The translations under genes and the position numbers were made by a program. The notes under the pieces were generated by a model. That model did not search any database, was not told the origin of the DNA, and worked only from the letters and a program-made list of their open reading frames with translations. From Magnetospirillum molischianum DSM 120 (GTDB lineage Bacteria; Pseudomonadota; Alphaproteobacteria; Rhodospirillales; Magnetospirillaceae), in the NCBI RefSeq assembly GCF_000294655.1, contig NZ_CAHP01000001.1:101659-165658 (forward strand): a DNA stretch of 64,000 nucleotides, given 5' to 3'. Within the stretch, counting starts at the first letter, position 1. The number at the start of each line of letters is the position of its first letter. Of this stretch, positions 34,180-44,364 are shown piece after piece.

Positions 34180-34808
34180 GTCCCGAAGAGGTCGAGTCCC
34201 TGTATGCTCGGCTCGCGGCGGCCAATCCCGAGCCGCGCAGTGAGTTGGAATATCGCGATCCCTTTACCTTGCTGGTGGCGGTCGTGTTGTCGGCTCAGGC
34301 CACGGACGCCGGTGTCAATAAGGCAACCGGACCGTTGTTCGCTGTGGCGGCGACACCACAGGCGATGCTCGACCTGGGGGAGGAGTGTCTGGCCGAGCGG
34401 ATTCGCACTATCGGCCTGTACCGCACTAAGGCCCGCAATGTCATTGCCCTGTCGCGCCTGCTGATCGAGCATCATGACGGTCAGGTTCCGTCCGAGCGCG
34501 AGGCACTGGAAGCTCTGCCTGGGGTGGGGCGCAAAACCGCCAACGTCGTGCTTAACATCGCCTTTGGTCAGCCGACCATCGCCGTCGATACCCATGTCTT
34601 TCGCCTTGCCAATCGCACCGGCCTCGCGCCGGGCAAAACTGTCGAAGATGTCGAGCGGAAATTGCTGGCGGTCACGCCATCGCATTGGATGCAGCATGCT
34701 CATCACTGGCTGATCCTGCACGGTCGCCACGTTTGCAAGGCGCGCAAGCCGGACTGCCTGTCCTGTTGCCTGGATGACTTGTGCGCCTTCGCTTCCGGCC
34801 CGAGCTAA
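34176..34808 (+). CDS. nth: Endonuclease III
   Basis: Bifunctional DNA glycosylase/AP lyase that removes oxidised pyrimidines. The 210 residues hold the helix-hairpin-helix [12 protein letters not shown] with catalytic K120, catalytic D138 in VDTHV, and a [4Fe-4S] site made by C187, C194, C197 and C203 with the normal spacing. An extra cysteine, C198, sits beside the third ligand. The frame is open upstream, but the ATG at 34176 overlapping the hisN stop gives the family length. Confidence 0.96.
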   Translation: MSPEEVESLYARLAAANPEPRSELEYRDPFTLLVAVVLSAQATDAGVNKATGPLFAVAATPQAMLDLGEECLAERIRTIGLYRTKARNVIALSRLLIEHHDGQVPSEREALEALPGVGRKTANVVLNIAFGQPTIAVDTHVFRLANRTGLAPGKTVEDVERKLLAVTPSHWMQHAHHWLILHGRHVCKARKPDCLSCCLDDLCAFASGPS

Positions 34809-34813
34809 GTCCG

Positions 34814-36283
34814 ATGACGGTGCGTCCCCCGGCGCTGATGCTTCAAGGCACTGGCTCTGATGTCGGCAAATCGCTGCTGGTCGCTGGCCTGTGCCGGTTG
34901 TTCACCGCTCGGGGGGTGTCGGTTCGCCCCTTCAAGCCGCAGAACATGAGCAACAATGCCGCTGTTACCGTCGATGGCGGCGAGATCGGTCGTGCCCAAG
35001 CCTTGCAGGCCCGTGCCTGCAAGGTTGCGCCGCTGGCCGACATGAATCCGGTGCTGATCAAGCCGCATTCCGAGACCGGTGCTCAGGTGGTGGTGCAGGG
35101 TCAGGTGTTGGCCAAGGCCGGGGCCGGGGATTACCAGCGGCTGAAGCCGACTCTGATGCCCCGTGTGCTCGACAGCTTTCACCGTCTCGCCGCCGGGGCT
35201 GGATTGGTGGTGGTCGAGGGCGCGGGCAGTGCTGCCGAGGTCAATCTGCGCGCGGGAGACATCGCCAATATGGGCTTTGCCACCGCTGCCGACCTGCCGG
35301 TGATCCTGGTCGTCGATATCGATCGCGGCGGGGCAATCGCCGCGATTGTCGGCACTGTCGCCGTGCTGCCCGAACACGAACGTGCACGGCTTAAAGGCTA
35401 TGTCATTAACCGCTTTCGCGGCGATCCGGCATTGTTCGCTCCTGCCCTCGACGTTATCGCCGCCCATACCGGGCTGCCCTGTCTGGGGATCGTGCCGTGG
35501 TTTGCCGAGGCGGCTTTGTTGCCCGCCGAGGATTCCGCCTCGCTGGGGCGCGGTCCTTCCGCGACGGGGCGGCCGCTGCGGATCGTCGTGCCGCGTCTGC
35601 CCTGTATCGCCAATTTCGACGATTTCGACCCGCTGGTCGCCGAACCCGATGTTTCCCTCGACATGATCGTTCCCGGTCGCGCTTTGCCCGGCGATGCCGA
35701 TCTGGTGATCTTACCCGGTTCGAAGGCAACCATCGCCGATCTCACGTTTCTACGCGCTCAGGGCTGGGATATCGATCTTACCGCCCATCTGCGCCGGGGA
35801 GGGCGGGTGCTGGGGATCTGCGCCGGTTTCCAGATGCTGGGGCGCTCAATCGCCGATCCGCTTGGAGTCGAGGGGCCGCCTGGATCGGTTGCGCCCGGTC
35901 TCGGCCTGCTCGATGTCGAGACGGTGATGGCGGGCGACAAAGTGCTGCGTGAAAGTGTCGGCTATGATGGCTCCGGTCGTCCGGTTCGTGGCTACGAGAT
36001 GCATATGGGCCGCACCACCGGCCCGGATTCCAAACGCCCCTTGCTAACCATGGAGGGCCGCCCAGAGGGTGCGCTTTCCGCGGATGGTTTGGTCGCCGGA
36101 TGCTATTTGCACGGCCTGTTCGCGTCCGATCCGTTCCGTTCCGCTTTTCTCGATGTGCTCCGCCCTGGCCGTGCTCCCGGTGCCGCGTGGGAGCCGCAGA
36201 TCGAGGCGATTCTCGACCGCCTCGCCAGTCATCTGAAACAATCGCTCGACATCGACGCAATCGGGCGGATCGCCGGTCTGTAA
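34814..36283 (+). CDS. cobQ: Adenosylcobyric acid synthase
   Basis: Glutamine-dependent amidase that converts adenosylcobyrinic acid a,c-diamide to cobyric acid in cobalamin synthesis. From the ATG at 34814 the product is 489 residues. The N-terminal synthetase domain reads [17 protein letters not shown] and [10 protein letters not shown]. The C-terminal glutaminase domain has the nucleophile cysteine in [11 protein letters not shown] and a histidine in YEMHMG and YLHGLF. It begins 5 nt after nth and converges on cbiB, which acts in the next step. Confidence 0.96.
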   Translation: MTVRPPALMLQGTGSDVGKSLLVAGLCRLFTARGVSVRPFKPQNMSNNAAVTVDGGEIGRAQALQARACKVAPLADMNPVLIKPHSETGAQVVVQGQVLAKAGAGDYQRLKPTLMPRVLDSFHRLAAGAGLVVVEGAGSAAEVNLRAGDIANMGFATAADLPVILVVDIDRGGAIAAIVGTVAVLPEHERARLKGYVINRFRGDPALFAPALDVIAAHTGLPCLGIVPWFAEAALLPAEDSASLGRGPSATGRPLRIVVPRLPCIANFDDFDPLVAEPDVSLDMIVPGRALPGDADLVILPGSKATIADLTFLRAQGWDIDLTAHLRRGGRVLGICAGFQMLGRSIADPLGVEGPPGSVAPGLGLLDVETVMAGDKVLRESVGYDGSGRPVRGYEMHMGRTTGPDSKRPLLTMEGRPEGALSADGLVAGCYLHGLFASDPFRSAFLDVLRPGRAPGAAWEPQIEAILDRLASHLKQSLDIDAIGRIAGL

Positions 36284-36300
36284 GGGGTAGGGCGCGGCCT

Positions 36301-37302
36301 TTATCCCCAGATCAGGGAACTGCTTTTCAGCCAGAGCACCAGAACCACCAGTCCGGCATTCAACACACAGGCGACGGTAAATAAGTGGAGGGCGCGATGG
36401 ATGTCGGCCAGATCGGCCTTGGTGCGGCCGCGGCCCATCCATTTTTCCTCGACGGAGAAGCCGGGATAGCGGCGTGGGCCTCCCAGCGCGAGGTCGAGCG
36501 CGCCGGCGCAGGCGGATTCCGGCCAGCCGGAATTGGGCGAGCGGTGGTGGCGGGCATCGCGGAGCATGGTGACCAGCGCGTTGATCGGGCGACCGCGCGG
36601 AACGAACGGGGCCGCCAGGACGAGCAGCAGGCCGGACAGGCGGGCGGGGATCAGGTTCATCACATCGTCGAGTCGGGCCGAGACCATCCCGAAGTCGCGA
36701 TAGCGCTCGTTGCGATAGCCGACCATTGAGTCCAGCGTATTGACGGTCTTATAGGCGATCAGTCCGGGTAGACCGAGCAGCATGTACCAGAACACTGGCG
36801 CCACCACTGCGTCGGAGAAATTTTCGGCCAAGGATTCAATCGAGGCGCGGGCAATTCCGTGGCCGTCGAGCGAACTGGGATCGCGTCCGACTAATCGAGA
36901 CACCGCATAGCGCCCCGCTTCGATTCCATTTTTCTGGAGGGCGATGGCGACATCGTGGACATGATCGAACAGGGATCGTTGGGCGAGAAGAATCGCGACA
37001 AGGAACAGTTCGACCAGCCACCCGTGCGGCACTGCGTTGGCCAGGAACGAGATCAATGCGCCCGCTGCTATTCCGATCAGAATGAGCCCGACCGCCATCA
37101 CTCCGCCGCGCCACTTCCGCGCCCGACCGGATCGTTCGGGGCGGTTCAGTCGTCGTTCCAGGATCTCGATGGCTTTGCCAATCGCCGCCACCGGGTGGGG
37201 GACCAGTCGGAACAGCCAGGGCATATCGCCAAGCAGAGCGTCCAGGCCGATGGCCAGGAACAGGATCAGCAGCGGGTCGGGGGCAAGGGGAAGGGGAGTC
37301 AC
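36301..37302 (-). CDS. cbiB: Adenosylcobinamide-phosphate synthase CbiB/CobD
   Basis: Membrane enzyme that attaches aminopropanol (phosphate) to cobyric acid. The 333 residues have several membrane helices and the family motifs DALLGDMPW, RARWKGG-like RKWRGGV, SIESLAENFSDAVVAPVFW, NTLDSMVGYRNERY and SPNSGWPESACAGAL. It stops 17 nt from the end of the converging cobQ. These two are the only cobalamin genes in the window, so the rest of the pathway must be elsewhere. Confidence 0.94.
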   Translation of the reverse strand: MTPLPLAPDPLLILFLAIGLDALLGDMPWLFRLVPHPVAAIGKAIEILERRLNRPERSGRARKWRGGVMAVGLILIGIAAGALISFLANAVPHGWLVELFLVAILLAQRSLFDHVHDVAIALQKNGIEAGRYAVSRLVGRDPSSLDGHGIARASIESLAENFSDAVVAPVFWYMLLGLPGLIAYKTVNTLDSMVGYRNERYRDFGMVSARLDDVMNLIPARLSGLLLVLAAPFVPRGRPINALVTMLRDARHHRSPNSGWPESACAGALDLALGGPRRYPGFSVEEKWMGRGRTKADLADIHRALHLFTVACVLNAGLVVLVLWLKSSSLIWG

Positions 37303-37410
37303 GGGGAGGGCCAGCGGTCGTCACAGAGGGAGGAGGGAGAAGAGGCACGCCAAACCCCGGCCCCGATGCCTCTTTCGGCCCAGGGTCCGGGGCGGCTGAA
37401 GGAAAGCGTC

Positions 37411-37788
37411 CTAATTGTTCTTGGCGCCTTGCTTGATCCACAGACGGAAGGCATCACGGTCGCACTGCGACAGTTTTTTCTTGCCATGAGGCATTCGGAT
37501 CGACGGATCGACCTTGTGATCGATCAATCGTAACAGGCTGCTGGTTTCGGGTTCGCCGGGGGTGATCATCGGGCCGAACTTGGTTCCCTTCATCAGTCCT
37601 TCGTAGGAACTGAGGTCGAGACCGCTGGCTTCGGTTCCCATCCCTCCCTTTTGATGACACTCGATACAGCGGCCCTGGATGATCGGGCGGATATCTTCAG
37701 AGTAACTGACGCTATCTTCCTTGGCAGATGCGGCCCCGGCGGTTCCAAGAAGGATTGTTGTTGCAACTAAGGCGAGTATACGTCTCAT
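37411..37788 (-). CDS. Small periplasmic c-type cytochrome
   Basis: Exported monohaem cytochrome, 125 residues from the ATG at 37788, which has GGGAGG upstream. A Sec signal peptide ends GAASAKE. The haem site is CIECH in RPIIQGRCIECHQKGG, and MPHGKKKLS near the C-terminus offers the axial methionine. The pattern SEDIRPIIQ...CxxCH, then LDLSSYEGLMKG, resembles the planctomycete-type cytochrome C domain common in proteobacterial periplasmic proteins. The redox partner is unknown, and the neighbours give no hint. Confidence 0.85.
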   Translation of the reverse strand: MRRILALVATTILLGTAGAASAKEDSVSYSEDIRPIIQGRCIECHQKGGMGTEASGLDLSSYEGLMKGTKFGPMITPGEPETSSLLRLIDHKVDPSIRMPHGKKKLSQCDRDAFRLWIKQGAKNN

Positions 37789-37870
37789 TCTGCCCTCCCT
37801 CCCTCCCTGGGAGAATATGAACCTCATACCCAGTTTGGCATAAGTTAGGCCGAATGCAATGACGATGCGG

Positions 37871-37894
37871 ACGGGGCGGATATCTCCGCCCCGT
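37871..37894 (-). terminator. Hairpin after trxA
   Basis: A perfect 10-bp stem, ACGGGGCGGA with its complement, has a 4-nt loop and lies 5 nt past the trxA stop. No T-run follows, so termination strength is uncertain. Confidence 0.55.
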
Positions 37895-37899
37895 GGATC

Positions 37900-38214
37900 C
37901 TACAGGCTGGATTCAACCCATTCGAACAGCTTGCTCTTTTGCAGAGCACCGACCTTGGTCGCGGCGGCGGCACCGTTCTTAAAGATCATCAGGGTGGGAA
38001 TACCGCGCACGCCGAACTTGCCGGGGGTCGCGGGATTCTCGTCGATGTTCAGCTTGGCAACGGTGATCTTGCCCTCAAGCTGGGTGGCGAGTTCTTCGAG
38101 AGCCGGGGCGATCTGGCGGCAGGGGCCGCACCATTCGGCCCAGAAATCAACCAGAACCGGGCCGGAGGCATTCAGAACCTCGGCTTCGAACGAGGCATCC
38201 GTCACGTTCTTCAT
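37900..38214 (-). CDS. trxA: Thioredoxin 1
   Basis: Cytoplasmic disulfide reductase. The 104 residues show the active site WCGPC (C29, C32), the buried D23 in VLVDFWA, and the cis-proline loop [12 protein letters not shown] prefer the ATG at 38214, with AAAGGAA 8 nt upstream, over an in-frame GTG at 38220. It is followed by a perfect hairpin and stands alone on the minus strand. Confidence 0.97.
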   Translation of the reverse strand: MKNVTDASFEAEVLNASGPVLVDFWAEWCGPCRQIAPALEELATQLEGKITVAKLNIDENPATPGKFGVRGIPTLMIFKNGAAAATKVGALQKSKLFEWVESSL

Positions 38215-38357
38215 GGGCACGTTCCTTTGTATCTGTCGAACCGCCGGGCGGTTCCTGGGGGGACGCAGGAAGAAATCTTGGGCGACCGGACGAGACCGGG
38301 CGCGGAAGGCACTCTAGCCGCAAATACCGGGGCTGTCACGATCAGGGGAAGACGCAT

Positions 38358-38690
38358 TCAACCATGCGATCCCGGTCCTGTGGACAGGTTCAGGACTATA
38401 GTTCCGGCAAGAATTAGTCCGATACCGGCCAGGGCGGTGGGCGACAAGGTTTGACCGTACCACAACCAACCCACCAGCGAGACCAGGACGATTCCTACCC
38501 CCGACCACACCGCATAAGCGATGCCGACGGGGAGAACCTGCAAAACAAGCGAAAGAAAATAGAATGCCAGACCATAGCCGAGCAAAACGACAACCGACGG
38601 CCCCAGACGGGAGAAGCTGTCGGTTGCCTTTAGCGCCGAGGTCGCGATGACTTCGGCCAGGATGGCGAGCCCTAACCAGACCCAAGCCAT
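38358..38690 (-). CDS. Small multidrug resistance (SMR) family transporter
   Basis: Four-helix proton antiporter of the EmrE/Sug family, 110 residues. The essential membrane glutamate is E13 in ILAEVIATS (E14 of EmrE). The dimer signature IAYAVWSGVGIVLVS is intact, which fits a quaternary-cation exporter better than a guanidinium exporter. The start lies 9 nt after the secA stop, so it may be read through from secA. The substrate is not known. Confidence 0.9.
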   Translation of the reverse strand: MAWVWLGLAILAEVIATSALKATDSFSRLGPSVVVLLGYGLAFYFLSLVLQVLPVGIAYAVWSGVGIVLVSLVGWLWYGQTLSPTALAGIGLILAGTIVLNLSTGPGSHG

Positions 38691-38699
38691 CGGCAGCGG

Positions 38700-41381
38700 T
38701 CAGACCGCTGCGCCGTGGCAATGCTTGAACTTACGGCCGGAACCGCAAGGGCAGGGGGCATTGCGGGAGATGGAACCCCAACTGGCCGGGTTATTGGCAT
38801 CAAACGCAAGCGGGGTGGCACCGGCAAGAATCTCGGCGGGATCCTGGCGGCTTTCCTGGGCGAGAGCAGGGCCGCGTGGTTCCAGCGCCTGATCCAAATC
38901 AGGGTCGCCGACGCGCAGTTCGACATGCGCCAGCACAGAGGTGACTTTTTCGCGCAGATCGTCCAGGGCGGCTTCGAAGAGATTGAACGCCTCGCGCTTG
39001 TACTCGTTCAGCGGATCGCGCTGGGCATAGGCGCGCAGCGAGATACCCTGGCGCAGGTGGTCGAGCTGAAGCAGGTGATCTTTCCACACCTGATCGAGCA
39101 ACTGGAGCAGCAGGCTCTTTTCGACCATCCGCATTGTATCGGCACCACAGCTTTCGGCCTTCTGCGCCATCTTGGCGTCGGACGCTTCGGTGATGCGGTG
39201 GCGGATTTCCTGATCGGCGATACCTTCTTCCTTGGCCCATTCGATGACCGGCAGGTCGAGGTTGAGGACGCGGCGGACCTCTTCATGCAGCGCGGCGACA
39301 TCCCACTGGTCGGCATAGGCGCGTTCGGGAATGCAGCGGCCAACCATTTCGGCGATGACATCGGCGCGGAAGGATTCGATCTCTTCCGTAACGCTCTCGG
39401 CGGCCATCAGCTCCTTACGCTGCTCATAGATCACCTTGCGCTGATCGTTCATCACGTCGTCGAACTTCAGCAGGTTCTTACGGACGTCGAAGTTGCGGGC
39501 CTCGACCTTCTGCTGGGCCTTTTCCAGCGCCTTGTTGATCCAGGGGTGGACGATCGCCTCGCCGCTTTTCATGCCGAGCTTTTGCAGCATCCCGTCCATC
39601 CGGTCGGAGCCGAAGATCCGCATCAGATCGTCTTCGAGCGACAAGAAGAACTTCGAGGCGCCGGGATCGCCCTGACGGCCGGAACGGCCGCGCAGCTGGT
39701 TGTCGATACGGCGCGATTCGTGGCGTTCGGTGCCGACGACGTAAAGACCGCCCGCGGCCAGCGCCGCCTGCTTGTTGGTTTCGACCTCGGCACGAATCTG
39801 AGCGATACGACGCTGGCGTTCGGCCTCGTCGGTGATCTCGGAGAGTTCGAGGCGGATACGCATCTCGATATTGCCGCCCAACTGAATGTCGGTGCCGCGA
39901 CCGGCCATGTTGGTGGCGATGGTCACCGCACCCGGCACCCCGGCCTGGGCGATGATATAGGCTTCCTGCTCGTGATAGCGCGCGTTCAGCACCTGATGCT
40001 TGACCTTGCGCTCGCGCAGCAGGGTGGCGAGCTGCTCGGACTTTTCGATCGAGGTGGTGCCGACCAGAGCCGGCTGGCCGCGCTTGCGGCAATCTTCGAT
40101 CAGGGTAACGATCGCTTCCAGCTTCTCGTTTTGGGTGCGATACACTTCGTCGTCATGATCCTGGCGCGAGACCGGGACGTTGGTCGGAATATCGACGACT
40201 TCCAGTCCGTAGATCTCGGCGAATTCGCCCGCTTCGGTCATCGCGGTGCCGGTCATGCCACCCATCTTTGGGTAGAGACGGAACAGGTTCTGGAACGTGA
40301 TCGAGGCCAGAGTCTGATACTCGTTCTGGATGGTGACGTTTTCCTTCGCCTCCAGCCCCTGGTGCAGTCCTTCGGAGAAACGCCGCCCGTCCATCATCCG
40401 GCCGGTGAATTCGTCGATCAGGATAACCTTGTCGTCCTTGACGATATAATCGACGTCGCGCGAGAACAGGAAGTGGGCGCGCAGAGCCTGATTGACGTGG
40501 TGGACCAGGCTGACATTGCCGACATCGTAGAGGCCACCCTTCAGCAGACCGGCTTCGCGCAAAAGCTGCTCGATCCGCTCGGTGCCGCGTTCGGTCAGGG
40601 TTACCGCCTTGACCTTCTCGTCCTTCTCGTAATCCTCGGCCACCAGATGCGGCATCACCTGATCGACCTGACGGTACAGATCGGAATTGTCCTCGGTCGG
40701 CCCCGAGATCACCAGCGGCGTGCGCGCTTCGTCGATCAGGATCGAATCAACTTCGTCGATGATCGCGTAGTGGAAGGGCCGGTGGACCATTTCCTCCAGC
40801 CGGAACTTCATGTTGTCGCGCAGGTAATCGAAGCCGATCTCGTTGTTGGTGGCGTAGGTGACGTCGCAGGCATATTGCTGCTGGCGCTCGGCATCGTCGA
40901 GACCGTGGACGATCACGCCCACGGTCAGGCCAAGGAATTTATAGACCTGCCCCATCCATTCGGAATCGCGCGCGGCCAGATAGTCGTTGACGGTAACGAC
41001 GTGGACGCCCTTGCCCGTCAGTGCGTTGAGATAGACCGGCAGCGTTGCCACCAGGGTCTTGCCTTCGCCGGTTCGCATTTCGGCGATGCGGCCCTGGTGG
41101 AGGACCATGCCGCCCAGCAGCTGCACATCGAAATGGCGCTGGCCCAGGGTGCGTTTGGCCGCCTCGCGCACGGTGGCAAAGGCTTCGACCATCAGGTCGT
41201 TCACGGTCTCGCCCGCAGCCAGGCGCTGGCGGAAAAGTTCTGTTCGTCCGCGTAATTCGTCGTCGGAGAGGCGCGCCATCTCCGGTTCCAGGGCGTTGAC
41301 GGCGGCGACCTCTTTGTAGAGGGGCTTCAGAATACGATCGTTGGCGGAACCGAAAATCCGCCGGGCAATGGCGCCGAACAT
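38700..41381 (-). CDS. secA: Preprotein translocase ATPase SecA
   Basis: Motor of the Sec export pathway. The 893 residues include Walker A MRTGEGKT (K108, the same number as in E. coli), the DEAD-type [16 protein letters not shown], the [11 protein letters not shown] motif and the C-terminal zinc-binding [13 protein letters not shown] (C877, C879, C888, H889) used for SecB binding. It is full length and intact. A TTGACA promoter candidate lies upstream at 41444-41472 (minus strand). Confidence 0.98.
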   Translation of the reverse strand: MFGAIARRIFGSANDRILKPLYKEVAAVNALEPEMARLSDDELRGRTELFRQRLAAGETVNDLMVEAFATVREAAKRTLGQRHFDVQLLGGMVLHQGRIAEMRTGEGKTLVATLPVYLNALTGKGVHVVTVNDYLAARDSEWMGQVYKFLGLTVGVIVHGLDDAERQQQYACDVTYATNNEIGFDYLRDNMKFRLEEMVHRPFHYAIIDEVDSILIDEARTPLVISGPTEDNSDLYRQVDQVMPHLVAEDYEKDEKVKAVTLTERGTERIEQLLREAGLLKGGLYDVGNVSLVHHVNQALRAHFLFSRDVDYIVKDDKVILIDEFTGRMMDGRRFSEGLHQGLEAKENVTIQNEYQTLASITFQNLFRLYPKMGGMTGTAMTEAGEFAEIYGLEVVDIPTNVPVSRQDHDDEVYRTQNEKLEAIVTLIEDCRKRGQPALVGTTSIEKSEQLATLLRERKVKHQVLNARYHEQEAYIIAQAGVPGAVTIATNMAGRGTDIQLGGNIEMRIRLELSEITDEAERQRRIAQIRAEVETNKQAALAAGGLYVVGTERHESRRIDNQLRGRSGRQGDPGASKFFLSLEDDLMRIFGSDRMDGMLQKLGMKSGEAIVHPWINKALEKAQQKVEARNFDVRKNLLKFDDVMNDQRKVIYEQRKELMAAESVTEEIESFRADVIAEMVGRCIPERAYADQWDVAALHEEVRRVLNLDLPVIEWAKEEGIADQEIRHRITEASDAKMAQKAESCGADTMRMVEKSLLLQLLDQVWKDHLLQLDHLRQGISLRAYAQRDPLNEYKREAFNLFEAALDDLREKVTSVLAHVELRVGDPDLDQALEPRGPALAQESRQDPAEILAGATPLAFDANNPASWGSISRNAPCPCGSGRKFKHCHGAAV

Positions 41382-41443
41382 AGTGATTCCCCGAAACCAG
41401 TGGCCCCTGCCCCCAACACTTGAAGGCCGGTTGCGACCGGCAA

Positions 41444-41472
41444 GAGATAGAGGCCGCTCTGGCTCCTGTCAA
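41444..41472 (-). promoter_or_regulatory. Candidate secA promoter
   Basis: A perfect TTGACA (41467-41472, minus strand) is followed after 17 bp by TATCTC, a weak -10. The secA ATG is about 60 nt further on. Confidence 0.4.
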
Positions 41473-41601
41473 CGCTGACGCCCGGTTCCCGAGGGGTAAT
41501 CGGTCCGCCGAAAAGCGGGCGTCGCTTGACTTCCGCCGATCAGGGGGAATATGACCCGCAGGATGTGTCGGAGTCGCTCACAGTCGGGAGAGGTCAAAAC
41601 C

Positions 41602-42282
41602 ATGAGGCCAGGGCAAGTCCGCGGCAACGTCAAACCGGTCCAGCCGCCGTTTTCTCCGGTGTTGCTGCTGGGGATGGCGTTAAAGCCGGTTCGTCCCGCG
41701 CTGTTGCAGCCGGTGTTCGATGGTGTGTTGAAAATGCTGCGCCGCCGCCATCCGGATATCCTCGACCGCATGGCGGATTATGCGTCCAAGCCGGTCTGCA
41801 TCAATCCGGTCGATCTGCCGTTTGTGATTCTGCTGGACCCGAATCCCGACGATCCCCGCCTGACGGTGCGGCGCGAGATTGACCCGCAGGAAGTCGCCGC
41901 CACGATCCACGGCCCGCTCGATGTGCTGCTAGCCCTGGCGGAAGGCAAGGTCGATGGCGATGCGCTGTTCTTTACCCGGCGGTTGGTGATCGAAGGCGAT
42001 ACCGAGGTGGTGGTTGCGCTCCGCAACGCCATCGACGGTGCCGGAATCGATCTGATTAACGACATCAGCGCCGAACTTGGACCGCTGGCCCGCCCGTTCC
42101 GGACCTGCGCCTCGGCCGCCGTCGATCTGCTGGGTCGGATTCAAGACGATATCGAAACCCTACGGACCGCCTTGATCGCCCCCGCGGTCAAGGATTCCAA
42201 TGCTCATAACGCACGGATTACCCAACTCGAAGCCGAGTTGAAGGTCCTGCGCAAAGCAGCCCGTCGTGGAGGAGTCGCCTAA
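41602..42282 (+). CDS. ubiT: Ubiquinone biosynthesis accessory protein UbiT (SCP2 domain)
   Basis: Lipid-binding SCP2-domain protein that supports O2-independent ubiquinone synthesis with UbiU and UbiV. The ATG at 41602 has GGGAGAGG 8 nt upstream and gives 226 residues. The SCP2 region spans about 55-150, with FVILLDPNPDD, ATIHGPLDVLLALAEGKVDGDALFFTRRLVIEGD. The last 40 residues form a short coiled coil (HNARITQLEAELKVLRKA). ubiU follows after 2 nt. No FNR-type box is visible in the 220 nt shared with secA. Confidence 0.88.
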   Translation: MRPGQVRGNVKPVQPPFSPVLLLGMALKPVRPALLQPVFDGVLKMLRRRHPDILDRMADYASKPVCINPVDLPFVILLDPNPDDPRLTVRREIDPQEVAATIHGPLDVLLALAEGKVDGDALFFTRRLVIEGDTEVVVALRNAIDGAGIDLINDISAELGPLARPFRTCASAAVDLLGRIQDDIETLRTALIAPAVKDSNAHNARITQLEAELKVLRKAARRGGVA

Positions 42283-42284
42283 AT

Positions 42285-43304
42285 ATGACAACCGCACAGC
42301 CCGCCCCCGCGCCGCTGACACGTCCCGAATTGGTTTGTCCCGCCGGAACTCCGGCGGCGCTGAAAAGCGCGATCGATGCTGGTGCCGATTGCGTCTATAT
42401 CGGCTTCCGGGACGAAACCAACGCCCGCAATTTTCCCGGCCTTAATTTTAGTCGCCGTGAGATGGCCGAGGGGATCGACTATGCCCACGGCCGGGGTGCC
42501 AAGGTTCTGGTCGCGGTCAATACCTTCCCCCGCGCCGGTCGGCCCGAAGTCTGGCATCAGGCGGTGGCCGACTGTGACTCGCTGAAGGCCGATGGGGTGA
42601 TTTTGGCCGATATCGGCCTGATCGACCATGCCGCCCGTCATCATCCTAATTTGCGGCTGCATCTGTCGGTGCAGGCGGCAGCGTCGAATCCCGATGCGAT
42701 CCGCTTCTACGTCGAACGCTATGGCATCAAGCGGGTTGTTCTGCCTCGTGTGCTGACGGTCCAGGAAATCGCCGAGGTCAACAGCCGGATCGCTCCGATC
42801 GAGACCGAAGTGTTTGTGTTCGGCGGTCTGTGCGTGATGGCCGAAGGTCGCTGCGCTCTGTCGTCCTATGCCACCGGACAATCGCCCAACATCAACGGTG
42901 CCTGCTCTCCGGCTTGCGATGTCCGCTATACCGAGACCAGCGAGGGGATCACCTCGGAACTGGGCGGCTTCACCATCAACAAGTTCGCTCATACCGAACC
43001 GGCCGGGTATCCTACCCTGTGCAAGGGCCGCTTCATCGCGAATGACAAGGCGAGCTATCTGTTCGAAGAGCCGACTTCGCTCAACACCCTGGCGATTCTG
43101 CCCGACCTGATCCGTGCGGGCGTCACCGCCTTCAAGATCGAAGGGCGCCAGCGTGGCCGTGCCTATGTCTCGGCTGTGGTTCAGGCGTTCCGGGATGGTG
43201 TCGATGCGGTGATGGCGGGTAAGAGCCTGCCCGATATCGATCTCGATCGTATTACTGAGGGTGGCAAGCAGACCACCGGAGCCTATGAAAAGGCGTGGCG
43301 CTGA
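42285..43304 (+). CDS. ubiU: O2-independent ubiquinone hydroxylation protein UbiU (U32 family)
   Basis: U32-peptidase-like Fe-S protein that, with UbiV, hydroxylates the ubiquinone ring without O2, using prephenate as oxygen donor in E. coli. The 339 residues have C183, C190, C207 and C246. Their spacing of 6, 16 and 38 residues matches the [4Fe-4S] ligands of E. coli UbiU exactly. LVCPAGTPAALKSAIDAGADCVYIG is the typical U32 start region. ubiT is 2 nt upstream and ubiV begins 2 nt after the stop. Confidence 0.95.
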   Translation: MTTAQPAPAPLTRPELVCPAGTPAALKSAIDAGADCVYIGFRDETNARNFPGLNFSRREMAEGIDYAHGRGAKVLVAVNTFPRAGRPEVWHQAVADCDSLKADGVILADIGLIDHAARHHPNLRLHLSVQAAASNPDAIRFYVERYGIKRVVLPRVLTVQEIAEVNSRIAPIETEVFVFGGLCVMAEGRCALSSYATGQSPNINGACSPACDVRYTETSEGITSELGGFTINKFAHTEPAGYPTLCKGRFIANDKASYLFEEPTSLNTLAILPDLIRAGVTAFKIEGRQRGRAYVSAVVQAFRDGVDAVMAGKSLPDIDLDRITEGGKQTTGAYEKAWR

Positions 43305-43306
43305 TT

Positions 43307-44206
43307 ATGACGGCAAAACTGACCATGGGGCCAGTCCTGTTCAACTGGAAGCCCGAAACCCTGCGCGATTTCTACTTTCGGATCGCTGACGAAGCACCAG
43401 TCGATACGGTGCATGTCGGCGAAGTCGTCTGTTCCAAGCGCACTCCCTTCTTTGAACCTTATATCGCCCCTGTTGTGGAGCGGCTTCAGGCCGCCGGTAA
43501 GGAAGTGGTTCTGTCGTCGCTGGCTCTGATCATGAGCGAGCGCGAGATGGCCGCCGCCCGTAGCCTCGCCAGCGATGCCGAGGTTCTGGTCGAGGCGAAC
43601 GACATTTCGGTCGCGGCGATCACCGCCGGGCGTCCGTTCGTCGCCGGAGCTTTGCTCAACATCTATAACGAAGGCACCCTGGCGGCTCTCGAATCGATGG
43701 GTGCAATCCGCGTCTGTTTGCCCGCCGAATTGTCGGGCGACGCCATCGCCGCTTTGGCCTCTGCCGCCAAGTCCGAGATCGAGATCCAGGCGTTTGGGCG
43801 TCTGCCGCTGGCGATTTCCGCCCGTTGCTATGCCGCCCGCGCCCGTCAGTTGACGAAGGATGCCTGCCAGTACGTCTGTGCCGACGATCCCGACGGCATG
43901 GAGGTCGAGACCCTGGACGAAATCCCGTTCCTGGCGGTCAACGGGACTCAAACGATGTCGTCCCATTATATGGATCTGCTGCCCGATCTGGTCTCGTTGC
44001 GAGCTCGGGGCGTGTCGCGCTTCCGCTTGTGGCCGCAGAACGTCGATATGGTTGCGGTCTCTGGCTTGTTCCGCGCCGTGCTGGATGGGCGGATGGCGGT
44101 TGCCGAGGCCGAGGACCAACTGGCCGGTCTCTGTCCCGGCGTCCAGTTCGCGAACGGCTACGTTCACGGCCGTGCCGGTCACCTGTTTGTCGAGGACGAC
44201 GAATAG
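43307..44206 (+). CDS. ubiV: O2-independent ubiquinone hydroxylation protein UbiV (U32 family)
   Basis: Partner of UbiU in the anaerobic ubiquinone hydroxylase complex. From the ATG at 43307 the product is 299 residues. C42 (GEVVCSKR), C174, C187 and C191 (spacing 12 and 3) match the four iron-sulfur ligands of E. coli UbiV. An in-frame GTG at 43295 would overlap ubiU and is less likely. The gene ends the ubiTUV operon and is followed by a terminator. Confidence 0.95.
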   Translation: MTAKLTMGPVLFNWKPETLRDFYFRIADEAPVDTVHVGEVVCSKRTPFFEPYIAPVVERLQAAGKEVVLSSLALIMSEREMAAARSLASDAEVLVEANDISVAAITAGRPFVAGALLNIYNEGTLAALESMGAIRVCLPAELSGDAIAALASAAKSEIEIQAFGRLPLAISARCYAARARQLTKDACQYVCADDPDGMEVETLDEIPFLAVNGTQTMSSHYMDLLPDLVSLRARGVSRFRLWPQNVDMVAVSGLFRAVLDGRMAVAEAEDQLAGLCPGVQFANGYVHGRAGHLFVEDDE

Positions 44207-44237
44207 GCTTCGTTACGGCCGATCATCGGACGAAAAG

Positions 44238-44269
44238 AAGGGGGGAGGCGGTTTCGTCTCCCCCTTTTT
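44238..44269 (+). terminator. ubiTUV terminator
   Basis: A G-rich stem (44238-44247) pairs with CTCCCCCTTT, with one G-U pair, and ends in a run of five T. Confidence 0.8.
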
Positions 44270-44308
44270 CGTGGACGCGTTCTTCGTGATGCCGGTGTGG
44301 TCCGGCCA

Positions 44309-44343
44309 AACAAAAACCGGGGAGGCGATTGCCTCCCCGGTTT
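44309..44343 (-). terminator. dctA terminator
   Basis: A perfect 13-bp stem, AAACCGGGGAGGC with its complement, has a 4-nt loop. On the minus strand it is followed by TTTTTGTTT-like T-rich DNA, just past the dctA stop. Confidence 0.85.
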
Positions 44344-44364
44344 GCGTTGGGGCGAAGTCCGATA

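Noticed and set aside
38715-41255. 846-residue plus-strand frame opposite secA
   Set aside because: Complete overlap with a certain SecA gene, no motif, explained by third-position G+C bias.
41382-41601. FNR box controlling ubiTUV
   Set aside because: TTGAC and ATCAG are present near 41526-41545 but too far apart to form the TTGAT-N4-ATCAA site.
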